13,022 nt of DNA, from the NCBI GenBank assembly GCA_947176615.1, contig CAMWRO010000053.1, positions 1 through 13,022 on the forward strand, in the 5' to 3' direction. Source of the stretch: an uncultured Porphyromonadaceae bacterium. GTDB taxonomy: Bacteria; Bacteroidota; Bacteroidia; Bacteroidales; Muribaculaceae. Of the stretch, positions 6,152-13,022 are shown in pieces; position 1 is the first letter of the stretch, and every line of letters starts with the position of its first letter. Below the pieces are notes generated by a model that saw only the letters and a program-made list of their open reading frames with translations, did not search any database and was not told the DNA's origin. A program made the translations under genes and the position numbers.

Positions 6152-7591
6152 ATGAAAAAGATTATCTATATTCTCCTCACTGTTGTCGCTGTCATGGCAG
6201 TCGCATCGTGTGCTTCCTCCTCCCGCAGCTCGGCAGGCGGCGAAGTCACCGGCGTCGGCGCGACCTCGTGGGCCGAACCCACCCCCTACGGGATGGTGCT
6301 CGTGTCGCGCGGCTCGGTCAAGATGGGCCCGCAGAAAGCCGACAGCGCATGGAACCTCCGCGCCGACTCGCGCGGGGTGTCGGTCGACGCTTTCTGGATG
6401 GACGAGACCGAAATAACCAACTCGAAATACAAGCAATTTGTTTTCTGGGTGCGTGACTCCATTATCCGCGAGCGCCTTGCCGACCCGGCCTACGGCGGCA
6501 ACGAGGAATTCAAGATTGAAGAAGACCGCGAAGGAAACCCCGTGACCCCCCATCTCAACTGGAACAAGCCGATTCCGTGGCGCAACCCCAACGAGGACGA
6601 GGCCCGCGCAATCGAGAGTCTCTACAAGACCAACCCCATCACCGGGGCGCGCGAGCTTGACCCCGAGCAGCTCAACTACCGTTACGAAATCTACAACCAC
6701 ACCGAGGCCGCGCGCCGCAAGCACCGCCTTGACCCGCGCCGTCGCGAGTATAACACCGACCGCCCGACTCCCACCGATGTCCCCGTGATATCCAAGGACA
6801 CCGCCTATTTTAACGACGAGGGTGAAATCGTGCGCGAGACCGTCACCCGCGGACTCACGGGCGAATATGATTTCCTCAACACCTACATCGTCAACATCTA
6901 CCCCGACACAACGGCGTGGATCAATGACTTTGACAACGCCTATAACGAGCCCTACGTCCGTCTCTACTTCTCCCACGGCGGCTACAACGACTACCCCGTG
7001 GTCGGCGTGAGCTGGGAACAGGCCAACGCGTTTGCCAACTGGCGCACCGACTACCTGCGCCGCTCGCTCGGCAAGGAGGGCGTGTATGTCGAGCCTTACC
7101 GACTGCCGACCGAGGCCGAGTGGGAATATGCCGCCCGCGCCGGTAACAGCGACAATATCTACCCGTGGGAAGGCGACCTGCCTCTGACCGAGGAAAAGGG
7201 ATGCTTCTATGCCAACTTCAAGCCTCAGGAGGGCAACTATGTTCAGGACGGCCAGCTGATAACGTCGCGGGTGGGAACTTATACCCCCAACGATTTCGGC
7301 CTCTATGACATGGCGGGCAACGTCAGCGAGTGGACCTCAACGGCTTTCACCGAGAGTGTCGGAAAACTGACAAGCGACCTCAATCCCGAGTATCGCTACG
7401 ATGCCGCCATCGAGGACCCCTACAAGATGAAACGCAAAATCGTGCGCGGCGGCTCGTGGAAAGATGTCGCCCACAATATCCGCAGCGACCTGCGCATGTG
7501 GGAATATCAGAACGAGCAGCGTTCCTATATCGGATTCCGCTGTGTGCGCACCCAGATCGGTTTTGCCAAGGGTACCAAAGCTAAAAAATAA
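6152..7591 (+). CDS. gldK: T9SS/gliding ring lipoprotein GldK/PorK
   Basis: Outer-membrane lipoprotein that forms the large periplasmic ring with GldN/PorN. In the 479 residues a lipoprotein signal ends in VASC, with lipidated Cys20, followed by a Ser/Gly linker. A formylglycine-generating-enzyme-like (sulfatase-modifying factor) domain spans about 45-470 and is split by a charged insertion at about 110-280. Visible family motifs are YGMVLVSRGSVKMG (46-59), YRLPTEAEWEYAAR (316-329), GNVSEW (389-394), RGGSW (432-436) and GFRCVR (461-466). Only Cys351 and Cys464 occur in the domain, without the close Cys pair that binds copper in true formylglycine enzymes, so the role is structural. It ends in a Lys-rich tail. 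gldL starts 27 bp after its stop. Confidence 0.95.
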   Translation: MKKIIYILLTVVAVMAVASCASSSRSSAGGEVTGVGATSWAEPTPYGMVLVSRGSVKMGPQKADSAWNLRADSRGVSVDAFWMDETEITNSKYKQFVFWVRDSIIRERLADPAYGGNEEFKIEEDREGNPVTPHLNWNKPIPWRNPNEDEARAIESLYKTNPITGARELDPEQLNYRYEIYNHTEAARRKHRLDPRRREYNTDRPTPTDVPVISKDTAYFNDEGEIVRETVTRGLTGEYDFLNTYIVNIYPDTTAWINDFDNAYNEPYVRLYFSHGGYNDYPVVGVSWEQANAFANWRTDYLRRSLGKEGVYVEPYRLPTEAEWEYAARAGNSDNIYPWEGDLPLTEEKGCFYANFKPQEGNYVQDGQLITSRVGTYTPNDFGLYDMAGNVSEWTSTAFTESVGKLTSDLNPEYRYDAAIEDPYKMKRKIVRGGSWKDVAHNIRSDLRMWEYQNEQRSYIGFRCVRTQIGFAKGTKAKK

Positions 7592-7618
7592 GACCAAAAC
7601 TCATTTTTCTTGACCACA

Positions 7619-8584
7619 ATGGAAAAAACGACAATAAAAGAACGCGTGAGCCGCATGATGACATGGGAAGGGGGTCAGCGACTCTTTAACTTTGCCTACA
7701 GTATCGGCGCGGCCATCGTCATCTGGGGCGCGCTGTTCAAGATTCTCCACCTTCCCGGCGGCAACCTGCTGCTGTCGATAGGCATGGGGACCGAGGTGCT
7801 GATGTTTATCCTCACCGCGCTTGACCGTCCGCCGCGCGAATATCACTGGGAGGATGTGTTTCCCGCGCTCAATTCCCGCAATCCGGAAGATCAGATAAGC
7901 GGCGGAATGGGCGGCGGAGGTGTCGTTGTCACCGGTGGCAGTGCCGCTCAGGGCGCCGCTGTCGAGGGAACAGCCTCGCGCAATGCTGTCGGGATTCCCG
8001 CCGGCGTGAATCTCAGCGAGGATGACACCCGGTCGCTGAGCGAGAGCATCGCCCGCATGAACAGTGCCGCCGAGCAACTTTCCAAAATGGCCGAGCTGAC
8101 AACCGCCACGCAGGACTATCTCGCGCAGATGGCCGCCATCTCGGCCCAGATGCAGCAGTTGCAGGAGACCACCCGCTCCCTCAACGAGGTCAGCGCCGTG
8201 CTCCTCGACAGCTATCGCGCCATCACCGAGAACTCGGCCGACGTTACCGCCAACTCACGCGGCTACATCGAGCAGATGAACGACCTCAACCGCAACATCG
8301 GCGGTCTCAATACCATCTATGAAATCCAGCTCAAGAGCGTGTCGTCGCAGCTTGACTCCATCGACCGTGTCAACCGCGGCATCAAGGATATCCGCGACAT
8401 GTATGAGAAAAGCGCGTCGCAGAGTGCCCGCTACTGTGAGGAGACCGAGAAGATGGCGCGTTACATGCAGCAGCTCAACCAAGTGTATGAGAAGATGCTC
8501 CATGCTATGACCGTCAACATGTATCGCCCGATGATGAACGACATTCCCGGTGCAGCCTCGTCGGGCGCGGCTCAGCAGCCTTAA
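7619..8584 (+). CDS. gldL: T9SS inner-membrane motor protein GldL/PorL
   Basis: Inner-membrane stator-like subunit that with GldM converts proton-motive force into movement driving secretion. From ATG 7619 the product is 321 residues; a TTG three codons upstream is less likely. Two transmembrane helices are visible (about 24-41 and 50-68). The conserved charged residues lie in them: Lys41 (GALFKILH) and Glu59 (GMGTEVLMF). These are the type of buried residues implicated in proton use. A Gly-rich linker (95-110) joins this to a long cytoplasmic helical/coiled-coil region (about 132-300) containing the family segment LNRNIGGLNTIYEIQLKSVS. An Ala/Ser/Gln tail closes it. gldM starts 22 bp later. 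The assignment is firm from order and motifs. Confidence 0.94.
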   Translation: MEKTTIKERVSRMMTWEGGQRLFNFAYSIGAAIVIWGALFKILHLPGGNLLLSIGMGTEVLMFILTALDRPPREYHWEDVFPALNSRNPEDQISGGMGGGGVVVTGGSAAQGAAVEGTASRNAVGIPAGVNLSEDDTRSLSESIARMNSAAEQLSKMAELTTATQDYLAQMAAISAQMQQLQETTRSLNEVSAVLLDSYRAITENSADVTANSRGYIEQMNDLNRNIGGLNTIYEIQLKSVSSQLDSIDRVNRGIKDIRDMYEKSASQSARYCEETEKMARYMQQLNQVYEKMLHAMTVNMYRPMMNDIPGAASSGAAQQP

Positions 8585-8606
8585 TATTTAAAGAAATCAC
8601 AGCAGA

Positions 8607-10172
8607 ATGGCAGAATCAGTAGTCAGGCTCTCCCCGCGTCAGAAGATGATAAACCTCATGTATATCGTCCTGACCGCCATGCTTGCCTTGAACGTGTCGA
8701 GCGACGTGCTCGACGGTTTCGTTCAGGTCGAGGACGGACTGGCGCGCACCAATGCCAACGTACACCGGCGCAATGACGCGATATATTCCCAGCTCGACGC
8801 TTTCACCGAGCAGAACCCCGAAAAAGGGCGCCAGTGGCTCAACAAGGCCACCGAGGTGAGGTCGCGCTCGCTTGAACTGTATGCCCTCATCGACTCGCTA
8901 AAGATTGCCATTGTCCGTCGTGCCGACGGCGAGGATGGTGATCCGGCCGACATTCAGCGTCGCGACGATCTCGAATCGGCCGCGGTCGTGATGCTCTCGG
9001 GCGGCGACAACGAGGGCGAGCACCTGCGCCGCGCCGTCGACGACTATCGAGTGTTTATCACATCGCTTATCCCCGACTCGACCAAGCGCGCAAGCATCGA
9101 CGCCGCTCTATCGACCGCTCCCTATCGCCGCCCCGGCACAGTCGCCCCTCAGAAATGGGAGGAGGCAAAGTTTGAAAACCAGCCCGTCGTTGCCGCCGTC
9201 ACCCTGCTGACCAAGCTGCAGAACGACGTGCGCTATGCCGAGGGTGACGCGCTGACCAACCTCCTGTCGATGGTCGACGCGGGCGACGTGAGGGTCAACG
9301 AAATCAACGCATTCGTCATCCCGCAGTCGCGCATGGTCATGCGTGGCGGCAAATATTCGGCCAACATCGTCCTTGCCGCCGTCGACACCACCGCGCGCCC
9401 TGTCATCTATATCAACGACAAGCCGCTGGCCGACGAGCACGGCCTCTACGAGTTCCAGGCCTCCTCGACCGGAACCTTTGACTACTCGGGATACCTCGAA
9501 GTGGCCCACGGCGACGGCACCACCACCCGCCACCCGTTCTCGTCGAGCTATGTCGTGATGGAACCCACCGCGACCGTCTCGGCCACGATGATGAACGTGC
9601 TGTATGCCGGCATCAACAACCCCATCGGTATTTCGGTGCCCGGCGTGCCGATGAGCGCGGTCAGCGCCACGATGACCAACGGCACCCTGTCGCGCAACGG
9701 CGACTCGTGGATTGCCAAGCCGTCAAAAGTAGGGGAGAATGCCACAATCACCGTCACCGCTACCATCGACGGCTCGTCGCAGACGGTCAATACATCGACA
9801 TTCCGTGTGCGCAAGCTCCCCGACCCGGTGGCATTCATCACCTTTACCGGACAGAACGGGCAACCCGAGCGTTACAAGGGTGGCAAACCCATCTCCAAGA
9901 CAACTCTTATGGCCGCTCCGGGCCTCGATGCCGCGATAGATGACGACATGCTCAACATCGACTTCAAGGTGCTCGGTTTCGAGACAGTGTTCTTTGACCA
10001 GATGGGCAACGCTATCCCCGAGGTGGCCCAAGGAGCGCAGTTCTCGCAGCGTCAGAAAGACCAGTTCCGCCGATTGTCACGCGGCAAGCGTTTCTACATC
10101 TCGCGCATCCGTGCCATCGGTCCCGACGGTATCGAGCGCACCCTCAACCCCGTCGAAGTCATAGTAAACTAA
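8607..10172 (+). CDS. gldM: T9SS inner-membrane/periplasmic motor protein GldM/PorM
   Basis: Dimeric, single-pass protein that spans from the GldL motor to the outer-membrane GldK-GldN ring. The 521 residues begin with a short cytoplasmic segment (MAESVVRLSPRQKMINLMY, the family opening). One transmembrane helix follows (about 15-33, LMYIVLTAMLALNV), then periplasmic domains: a helical D1 (about 36-225, including KWEEAKFENQPVVAAVTLLTK), beta-rich D2 (about 226-318), D3 (about 320-402, from TATVSATMMNVLYAGINNP) and D4 (about 405-521). Boundaries are by comparison with the known four-domain layout of PorM/GldM, whose length is about 515. No odd features are seen. The gene sits between gldL and gldN, 25 bp before the chosen gldN start. 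Confidence 0.95.
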   Translation: MAESVVRLSPRQKMINLMYIVLTAMLALNVSSDVLDGFVQVEDGLARTNANVHRRNDAIYSQLDAFTEQNPEKGRQWLNKATEVRSRSLELYALIDSLKIAIVRRADGEDGDPADIQRRDDLESAAVVMLSGGDNEGEHLRRAVDDYRVFITSLIPDSTKRASIDAALSTAPYRRPGTVAPQKWEEAKFENQPVVAAVTLLTKLQNDVRYAEGDALTNLLSMVDAGDVRVNEINAFVIPQSRMVMRGGKYSANIVLAAVDTTARPVIYINDKPLADEHGLYEFQASSTGTFDYSGYLEVAHGDGTTTRHPFSSSYVVMEPTATVSATMMNVLYAGINNPIGISVPGVPMSAVSATMTNGTLSRNGDSWIAKPSKVGENATITVTATIDGSSQTVNTSTFRVRKLPDPVAFITFTGQNGQPERYKGGKPISKTTLMAAPGLDAAIDDDMLNIDFKVLGFETVFFDQMGNAIPEVAQGAQFSQRQKDQFRRLSRGKRFYISRIRAIGPDGIERTLNPVEVIVN

Positions 10173-10197
10173 CCTCTTGCCCCCTCAATATATCGTC

Positions 10198-11352
10198 ATG
10201 AACATGAAACATATAATCCGATACATAGTGCCGTTGCTGGCCCTGATGGCATTCTGCCTTCCCGCCGAGGCTCAGGAACAGTCGTCAAGCTCGGGCAGCG
10301 TCGTGCGCCGCCGTGGCGACAGCGACCGAGGCAAAGCCGCCTCGGCCACAGGTGTGACCCAACGCATGCAGTCGTTTTATGAAGACGAGCCTGTCAGCGA
10401 CTCGGAACTGCAGTGGATGCGCGTCATGTACCGTCAGCTCGACCTGACCAAGGATGCCAACGGCGCGCTTTATTTCCCCGACGAGCCTGTCGACGGGCAG
10501 GAGAACCTGTTCCGCATCATCATGCGCCTCCTTGCCAATGACGAGCTTGCAGCCTATGAGTATCTCGACGGGCGCGAAGTGTTTTCTGACAACTACCGCA
10601 TCAAGGTGCGCGACATGCTCGACCGTTTCCACATCCTCTATACCGATGCCAAGGGATCGACCGAGAAACGCCCCAAGTTTGCTATCGAGGAGGCCGACGT
10701 GCCTGCCTCGGAGGTGCTTACCTATTATATAATAGAGAAATGGGAGTTTGACAAGCGGTCCAACCGCATGCGCACCCGCATCGAGGCCGTCTGCCCCGTC
10801 CTTCACCGCTCGGGCGACTTTGGCGGCGAGGCCGTGCGCTACCCTATGTTCTGGGTGAAGTATGACGAACTGCGCCCCCACCTCTCGACCCAGAATATTT
10901 TCACCGACGATGACAACAATCTCGCCACATGCACCTATGACGACTATTTCCAGCTCGGTCTCTACGACGGCGAGATTTACAAGACCCGCAACCTCAAGAA
11001 CAAGTCGCTCATGCAGCTTCACCCCGACCCCGAGGAGATGAAACATGCGCAGGACAGCATTCAGAACCGTCTCGACACATTCGAGGACAAGCTGTGGGTG
11101 CCTTCGCTCGCCGAGCTTGAGGCCCGTCGCGAGGCCAAGGAGAAAGCCGAGGAACTCGCGGCTGCAGGTGCTGCCGGAGAGGATGTCGTCGCTGAATCGG
11201 CATCATCGGTTAAGAAAGAGCGTCCGTCGCGGTCATCCCGCACCAAGCGCGGCTCGGCGGCCAAGAAAAGCAAACCCGCCAAGGTCAAGAAACCGAAATC
11301 ATCGCCTTCGTCGGCCGCTCCGGGCCGCTCGGTACGCAACCGTCGACGCTAA
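10198..11352 (+). CDS. gldN: T9SS/gliding ring protein GldN/PorN with basic C-terminal tail
   Basis: Periplasmic partner of GldK/PorK in the outer-membrane-associated ring. From ATG 10198 the product is 384 residues; ATG 10204 (382) is equally possible, and a TTG at 10177 less so. A signal peptide (about 1-26, ending AEA before QEQ) leads to the GldN core (about 60-300). The core includes ELQWMRVMYRQLDL (70-83), NLFRIIMRLL (103-112), an EKWEFD segment and YPMFWVKYDELRP. From about 305 an Ala/Glu-rich helical stretch leads into a disordered-looking tail (339-384) in which 19 of 46 residues are Lys or Arg. Such a strongly basic tail is not needed for the core fold; it might bind peptidoglycan, lipopolysaccharide or nucleic acid, but this is not shown. 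Last gene of the T9SS operon. Confidence 0.94.
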   Translation: MNMKHIIRYIVPLLALMAFCLPAEAQEQSSSSGSVVRRRGDSDRGKAASATGVTQRMQSFYEDEPVSDSELQWMRVMYRQLDLTKDANGALYFPDEPVDGQENLFRIIMRLLANDELAAYEYLDGREVFSDNYRIKVRDMLDRFHILYTDAKGSTEKRPKFAIEEADVPASEVLTYYIIEKWEFDKRSNRMRTRIEAVCPVLHRSGDFGGEAVRYPMFWVKYDELRPHLSTQNIFTDDDNNLATCTYDDYFQLGLYDGEIYKTRNLKNKSLMQLHPDPEEMKHAQDSIQNRLDTFEDKLWVPSLAELEARREAKEKAEELAAAGAAGEDVVAESASSVKKERPSRSSRTKRGSAAKKSKPAKVKKPKSSPSSAAPGRSVRNRRR

Positions 11353-11353
11353 A

Positions 11354-11373
11354 ATCGCATCTTTTTTTGCGAT
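11354..11373 (+). terminator. weak hairpin just after gldN
   Basis: A 6-bp stem (atcgca / tgcgat) closes a T-rich 8-nt loop starting 2 bp after the gldN stop. The T-run lies in the loop, not after the stem, so it is not a textbook terminator. It is the only candidate for ending the T9SS operon before the tRNA promoter; some read-through into the tRNA is possible. Confidence 0.3.
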
Positions 11374-11398
11374 AAAGGCAAAAAAAGTGATAAAAATA

Positions 11399-11430
11399 TT
11401 TGCGTGTATTAAAAATTTGCCGTAACTTTG
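11399..11430 (+). promoter_or_regulatory. Bacteroidetes promoter for tRNA-Asp
   Basis: TTTG at 11399-11402, a 20-bp spacer, then TAACTTTG at 11423-11430. Both boxes match the Bacteroidetes -33 (TTTG) and -7 (TAnnTTTG) consensus with normal spacing, as expected for a strong stable-RNA promoter. Transcription would start near 11436, leaving about 40 nt of leader before the tRNA. Confidence 0.85.
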
Positions 11431-11476
11431 CACACGCAAAACGGTGGTAACACCTGATGCTCTCAGCCAAAGAGAT

Positions 11477-11550
11477 GGTGCGGTAGTTCAGCCGGTTAGA
11501 ATACTAGCCTGTCACGCTAGGGGTCGCGGGTTCGAGTCCCGTCCGCACCG
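11477..11550 (+). tRNA. tRNA-Asp (anticodon GTC)
   Basis: 74-nt cloverleaf: 7-bp acceptor stem GGTGCGG (11477-11483) with CCGCACC (11543-11549), discriminator G11550, D-arm GTTC/GAAT, and anticodon stem CTAGC/GCTAG with loop CTGTCAC. The anticodon is GTC at 11511-11513, and the T-arm is GCGGG-TTCGAGT-CCCGT. The anticodon reads GAC and GAU. The 3' CCA is not encoded (genomic sequence continues CAGAGG), so it must be added after transcription. It stands alone with its own promoter and terminator. Confidence 0.97.
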
Positions 11551-11563
11551 CAGAGGAGAGAGG

Positions 11564-11614
11564 AGAATGAGTAATTGTCAAGATTCGTCTTGCGTTACTC
11601 ATTCTTTTTTTTTT
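11564..11614 (+). terminator. intrinsic terminator of tRNA-Asp
   Basis: An 11-bp perfect outer stem (agaatgagtaa 11564-11574 with its complement 11595-11605) encloses a second 5-bp stem (caaga/tcttg) capped by a TTCG tetraloop at 11584-11587. Ten Ts follow from 11605 to 11614. This is a strong rho-independent terminator, 13 nt downstream of the tRNA. Confidence 0.93.
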
Positions 11615-11626
11615 CCTTGCAGGAAG

Positions 11627-11642
11627 GCGAGCTGAAGCTCGC
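11627..11642. repeat. short perfect inverted repeat
   Basis: gcgagc-tgaa-gctcgc: a 6-bp stem with a 4-nt loop, 12 bp after the tRNA terminator T-run. No T-tract follows on the plus strand. It may be a relic or a small protein- or RNA-level signal. Confidence 0.4.
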
Positions 11643-11660
11643 GGCGGGGACAAACTTATT

Positions 11661-11695
11661 CAATTGAGAATTGACAATTGAGAATTGACAATTCT
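11661..11695. repeat. 14-bp tandem repeat with palindromic end
   Basis: caattgagaattga is present twice in tandem (11661-11674, 11675-11688), followed by a partial third copy. The last part, agaattg-a-caattct (11681-11695), is a near-perfect palindrome with a single central base. The array ends just upstream of the cvpA promoter, so it could influence that promoter or be an inert intergenic repeat. Confidence 0.75.
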
Positions 11696-11702
11696 ATTTG
11701 TG

Positions 11703-11732
11703 TTGCTGTTTGAAGAAAAATTGCTAATTTTG
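11703..11732 (+). promoter_or_regulatory. Bacteroidetes promoter for the cvpA-suf operon
   Basis: TTG at 11703-11705, a 19-bp spacer and TAATTTTG at 11725-11732, a full -7 match. Transcription would begin near 11738, giving a leader of about 39 nt to the preferred cvpA start. Confidence 0.7.
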
Positions 11733-11748
11733 CGAGGTCGTGTGCCCG

Positions 11749-11775
11749 ATGAGAAATGGCTGCGACATGTTGTGA
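11749..11775 (+). CDS. possible 8-codon leader ORF before cvpA
   Basis: The first ATG of the predicted transcript opens an 8-codon reading frame (MRNGCDML) whose TGA ends one base before the preferred cvpA ATG at 11777. Such a close stop-start arrangement can couple translation. No amino-acid run or attenuator is visible, so it may be chance. An alternative cvpA start at 11756 in another frame would overlap it. Confidence 0.25.
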   Translation: MRNGCDML

Positions 11776-11776
11776 A

Positions 11777-12307
11777 ATGACTACATTTGATATTATCATA
11801 CTTGTCTTTGCCGCCGTGGGTCTTGCCACGGGGCTTTACAAAGGGTTTATCAGCCAGCTCGGGTCGATAGCGGCGATTATCCTCGGCATTGTCGCTTGCC
11901 GGCTGTGGGGCGATGTTGCCGTCGGGATAGTGTCGGGATGGCTCGACCCGTCTCCCGAGAACAGTGCTTGGAGCGTTTATGCCGTGACCGTTATCGGTTA
12001 TGTGCTGCTCTTTGTCGTGGTCTATCTCGCCGTAGTCCTGCTTGCGAGGTTGCTCCACAGGCTGTCGCATGTCATGATGATGGGGCCGCTCGACCACATT
12101 GCCGGTGCGTTGCTGGGGATTTTCAAGTGGCTGTTGCTGCTGAGTGTCCTTGTCAACCTGTGGCTCGTGTGCAGTCCCGGCAGCAAGGCGGTCGAGGACT
12201 CCCGTCTCGCCGGAGGCAAGGTTGCAGCGTGGGTGAAAGGCTTTGCCCCGTCGTTGCTCGGTGCCTGTGTGTCGGGCCACGGCTCCTCCCCGTGTAATAA
12301 CGATTGA
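11777..12307 (+). CDS. cvpA: CvpA-family inner-membrane protein
   Basis: Integral membrane protein of the CvpA family, named for colicin V production in Escherichia coli; its general role is unsettled and linked to envelope integrity. I choose ATG 11777 (176 residues, MTTFDIIILVFAAVGLATGLYKGF) because family members start directly with the first helix. ATG 11756 would add seven residues (MAATCCE). Hydrophobic segments lie at about 3-20, 25-42, 63-92 and 103-132. The conserved G.Y.GF pattern follows helix 1, and a GPLDHIAGALLG segment precedes the last one. The soluble C-terminal end is short and contains SGHGSSPC. sufB starts 15 bp after its stop, so the two form an operon. From memory, cvpA next to suf genes recurs in Bacteroidales; any link to Fe-S biogenesis is unproven. 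Confidence 0.88.
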   Translation: MTTFDIIILVFAAVGLATGLYKGFISQLGSIAAIILGIVACRLWGDVAVGIVSGWLDPSPENSAWSVYAVTVIGYVLLFVVVYLAVVLLARLLHRLSHVMMMGPLDHIAGALLGIFKWLLLLSVLVNLWLVCSPGSKAVEDSRLAGGKVAAWVKGFAPSLLGACVSGHGSSPCNND

Positions 12308-12322
12308 ATATACTAACAGAAG

Positions 12323-13022
12323 ATGAATCAAGATACATGTCCCATATTGAACCCGGAGCGTCCCGACGAGAGCCGCAAGGTAATCGACGATGTGACCGGG
12401 AGCGAGTATAAATATGGCTTTACCACCGATATTGATACTGACATTATCCCGCGCGGACTGAGCGAGGATGTGGTCAGATTGATTTCGGCCAAAAAGGGTG
12501 AGCCGGAATGGCTGCTCGATTTCCGCCTGAAAGCCTACCGTCACTGGCTGACGATGAAAATGCCCGATTGGGCCCATCTCAATATCCCCGAGATTGACTA
12601 TCAGGCAATCAGCTACTATGCCGCCCCGCAGCAGAAAAAGGAAGGCCCCAAGAGCCTTGACGAGGTTGACCCGACGCTGCTTGACACCTTCAACCGCCTC
12701 GGTATTCCCCTGAACGAGCAGAAACAGCTCGCCGGAATGGCCGTGGATGCCGTCATGGACTCGGTCAGCGTCAAGACCACCCACCGCGAGAAACTTGCCG
12801 AGCTCGGAGTGATTTTCTGCTCGATTTCCGAGGCTGTCAAGGATTATCCCGACCTTGTGCGCCGCTATCTCGGCTCGGTGGTCAGCTATCGTGACAACTT
12901 TTTTGCCGCACTGAACTCGGCCGTGTTCTCCGACGGGTCGTTTGTCTATATCCCCAAGGGGGTGCGCTGCCCGATGGAGCTGTCGACCTATTTCCGCATC
13001 AATGCGGCCGGCACGGGGCAGT
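12323..13022 (+). CDS. sufB: Fe-S cluster assembly scaffold protein SufB (3' truncated by window)
   Basis: SufB, part of the cytoplasmic SufBC2D scaffold on which iron-sulfur clusters are assembled before transfer to target proteins. The open frame runs from ATG 12323 to the window end, 233 complete codons of an expected 480 or so. Strong family segments are visible: SEYKYGF (27-33), GEPEWLLDFRLKAYRHW (60-76), IDYQAISYYAAP (91-102), SLDEVDPTLLDTFNRLGIPL, NFFAALNSAVFSDGSFVYIPKGV and CPMELSTYFRINAAGTGQ. These match the usual bacterial order without gaps. The remaining half, with the C-terminal residues that contact SufD, lies outside. It is co-transcribed with cvpA; sufC and sufD would be expected next. 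Confidence 0.96.
   Translation, partial: MNQDTCPILNPERPDESRKVIDDVTGSEYKYGFTTDIDTDIIPRGLSEDVVRLISAKKGEPEWLLDFRLKAYRHWLTMKMPDWAHLNIPEIDYQAISYYAAPQQKKEGPKSLDEVDPTLLDTFNRLGIPLNEQKQLAGMAVDAVMDSVSVKTTHREKLAELGVIFCSISEAVKDYPDLVRRYLGSVVSYRDNFFAALNSAVFSDGSFVYIPKGVRCPMELSTYFRINAAGTGQ

Noticed and set aside
6005..6976. 323-codon minus-strand frame
   Set aside because: Antisense to the end of porP and the first half of gldK, with no domain signature; shadow of real genes.
10285..11046. 253-codon minus-strand frame
   Set aside because: Antisense to gldN, whose core motifs are clear.
11477..11700. Integration (att) site at the tRNA-Asp 3' end
   Set aside because: No duplicate of the tRNA 3' end and no integrase are in the window; the following sequence is a normal terminator and then housekeeping genes.
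11660..12784. 374-codon open frame on the minus strand
   Set aside because: It lies antisense to cvpA and sufB, both clear family members, and has no recognisable domain. It is a by-product of codon bias in GC-rich genes.

Overview
The window looks like chromosome of a Bacteroidales bacterium, most likely a gut Muribaculaceae-type lineage. Three things point there: a complete type IX secretion (T9SS/Por) core gene set; promoters with the Bacteroidetes -33 TTTG / -7 TAnnTTTG pattern (four clear -7 boxes) instead of -35/-10 boxes; and a secreted protein ending in the 'YFNLQG...GLYIRRQGGKV' type of C-terminal sorting signal. The family assignment is inference from recognised protein families, not from a search.

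Left part (minus strand, 237-4105). A large secreted multidomain beta-protein (237-2072) has a signal peptide and a T9SS-type C-terminal domain, so it is probable cargo. Upstream is a two-gene unit: a divergent alanine dehydrogenase/PNT-family protein (2912-4105) overlapping by one base a ribonuclease HI with an N-terminal hybrid-binding domain (2265-2912). A 310-bp divergent intergenic region (4106-4415) holds a leaderless-looking promoter for the dehydrogenase-like gene, a 9-bp tandem repeat array and a terminator-like hairpin.

Central part (plus strand, 4416-11352). This is a tightly packed operon, porT-porP-gldK-gldL-gldM-gldN, with gaps of 4 to 27 bp. It encodes an outer-membrane barrel (PorT), a PorP/SprF barrel, the PorK/GldK lipoprotein and its ring partner PorN/GldN, and the proton-motive-force-driven inner-membrane motor PorL/GldL-PorM/GldM. 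Together with the nearby cargo candidate, machine and substrate lie in one neighbourhood.

Right part (11353-13022). A tRNA-Asp(GTC) has its own near-consensus promoter and a strong intrinsic terminator. After a short repeat-rich spacer comes a second operon, starting with a CvpA-family membrane protein and sufB (iron-sulfur cluster assembly), the latter cut by the window end.

No wholly new system is evident. The points most worth a second look are the compositional step inside the cargo gene at a domain boundary, the loss of two catalytic positions in the alanine-dehydrogenase-like protein, the 9-bp repeat array between divergent genes, and the basic C-terminal tail on GldN.
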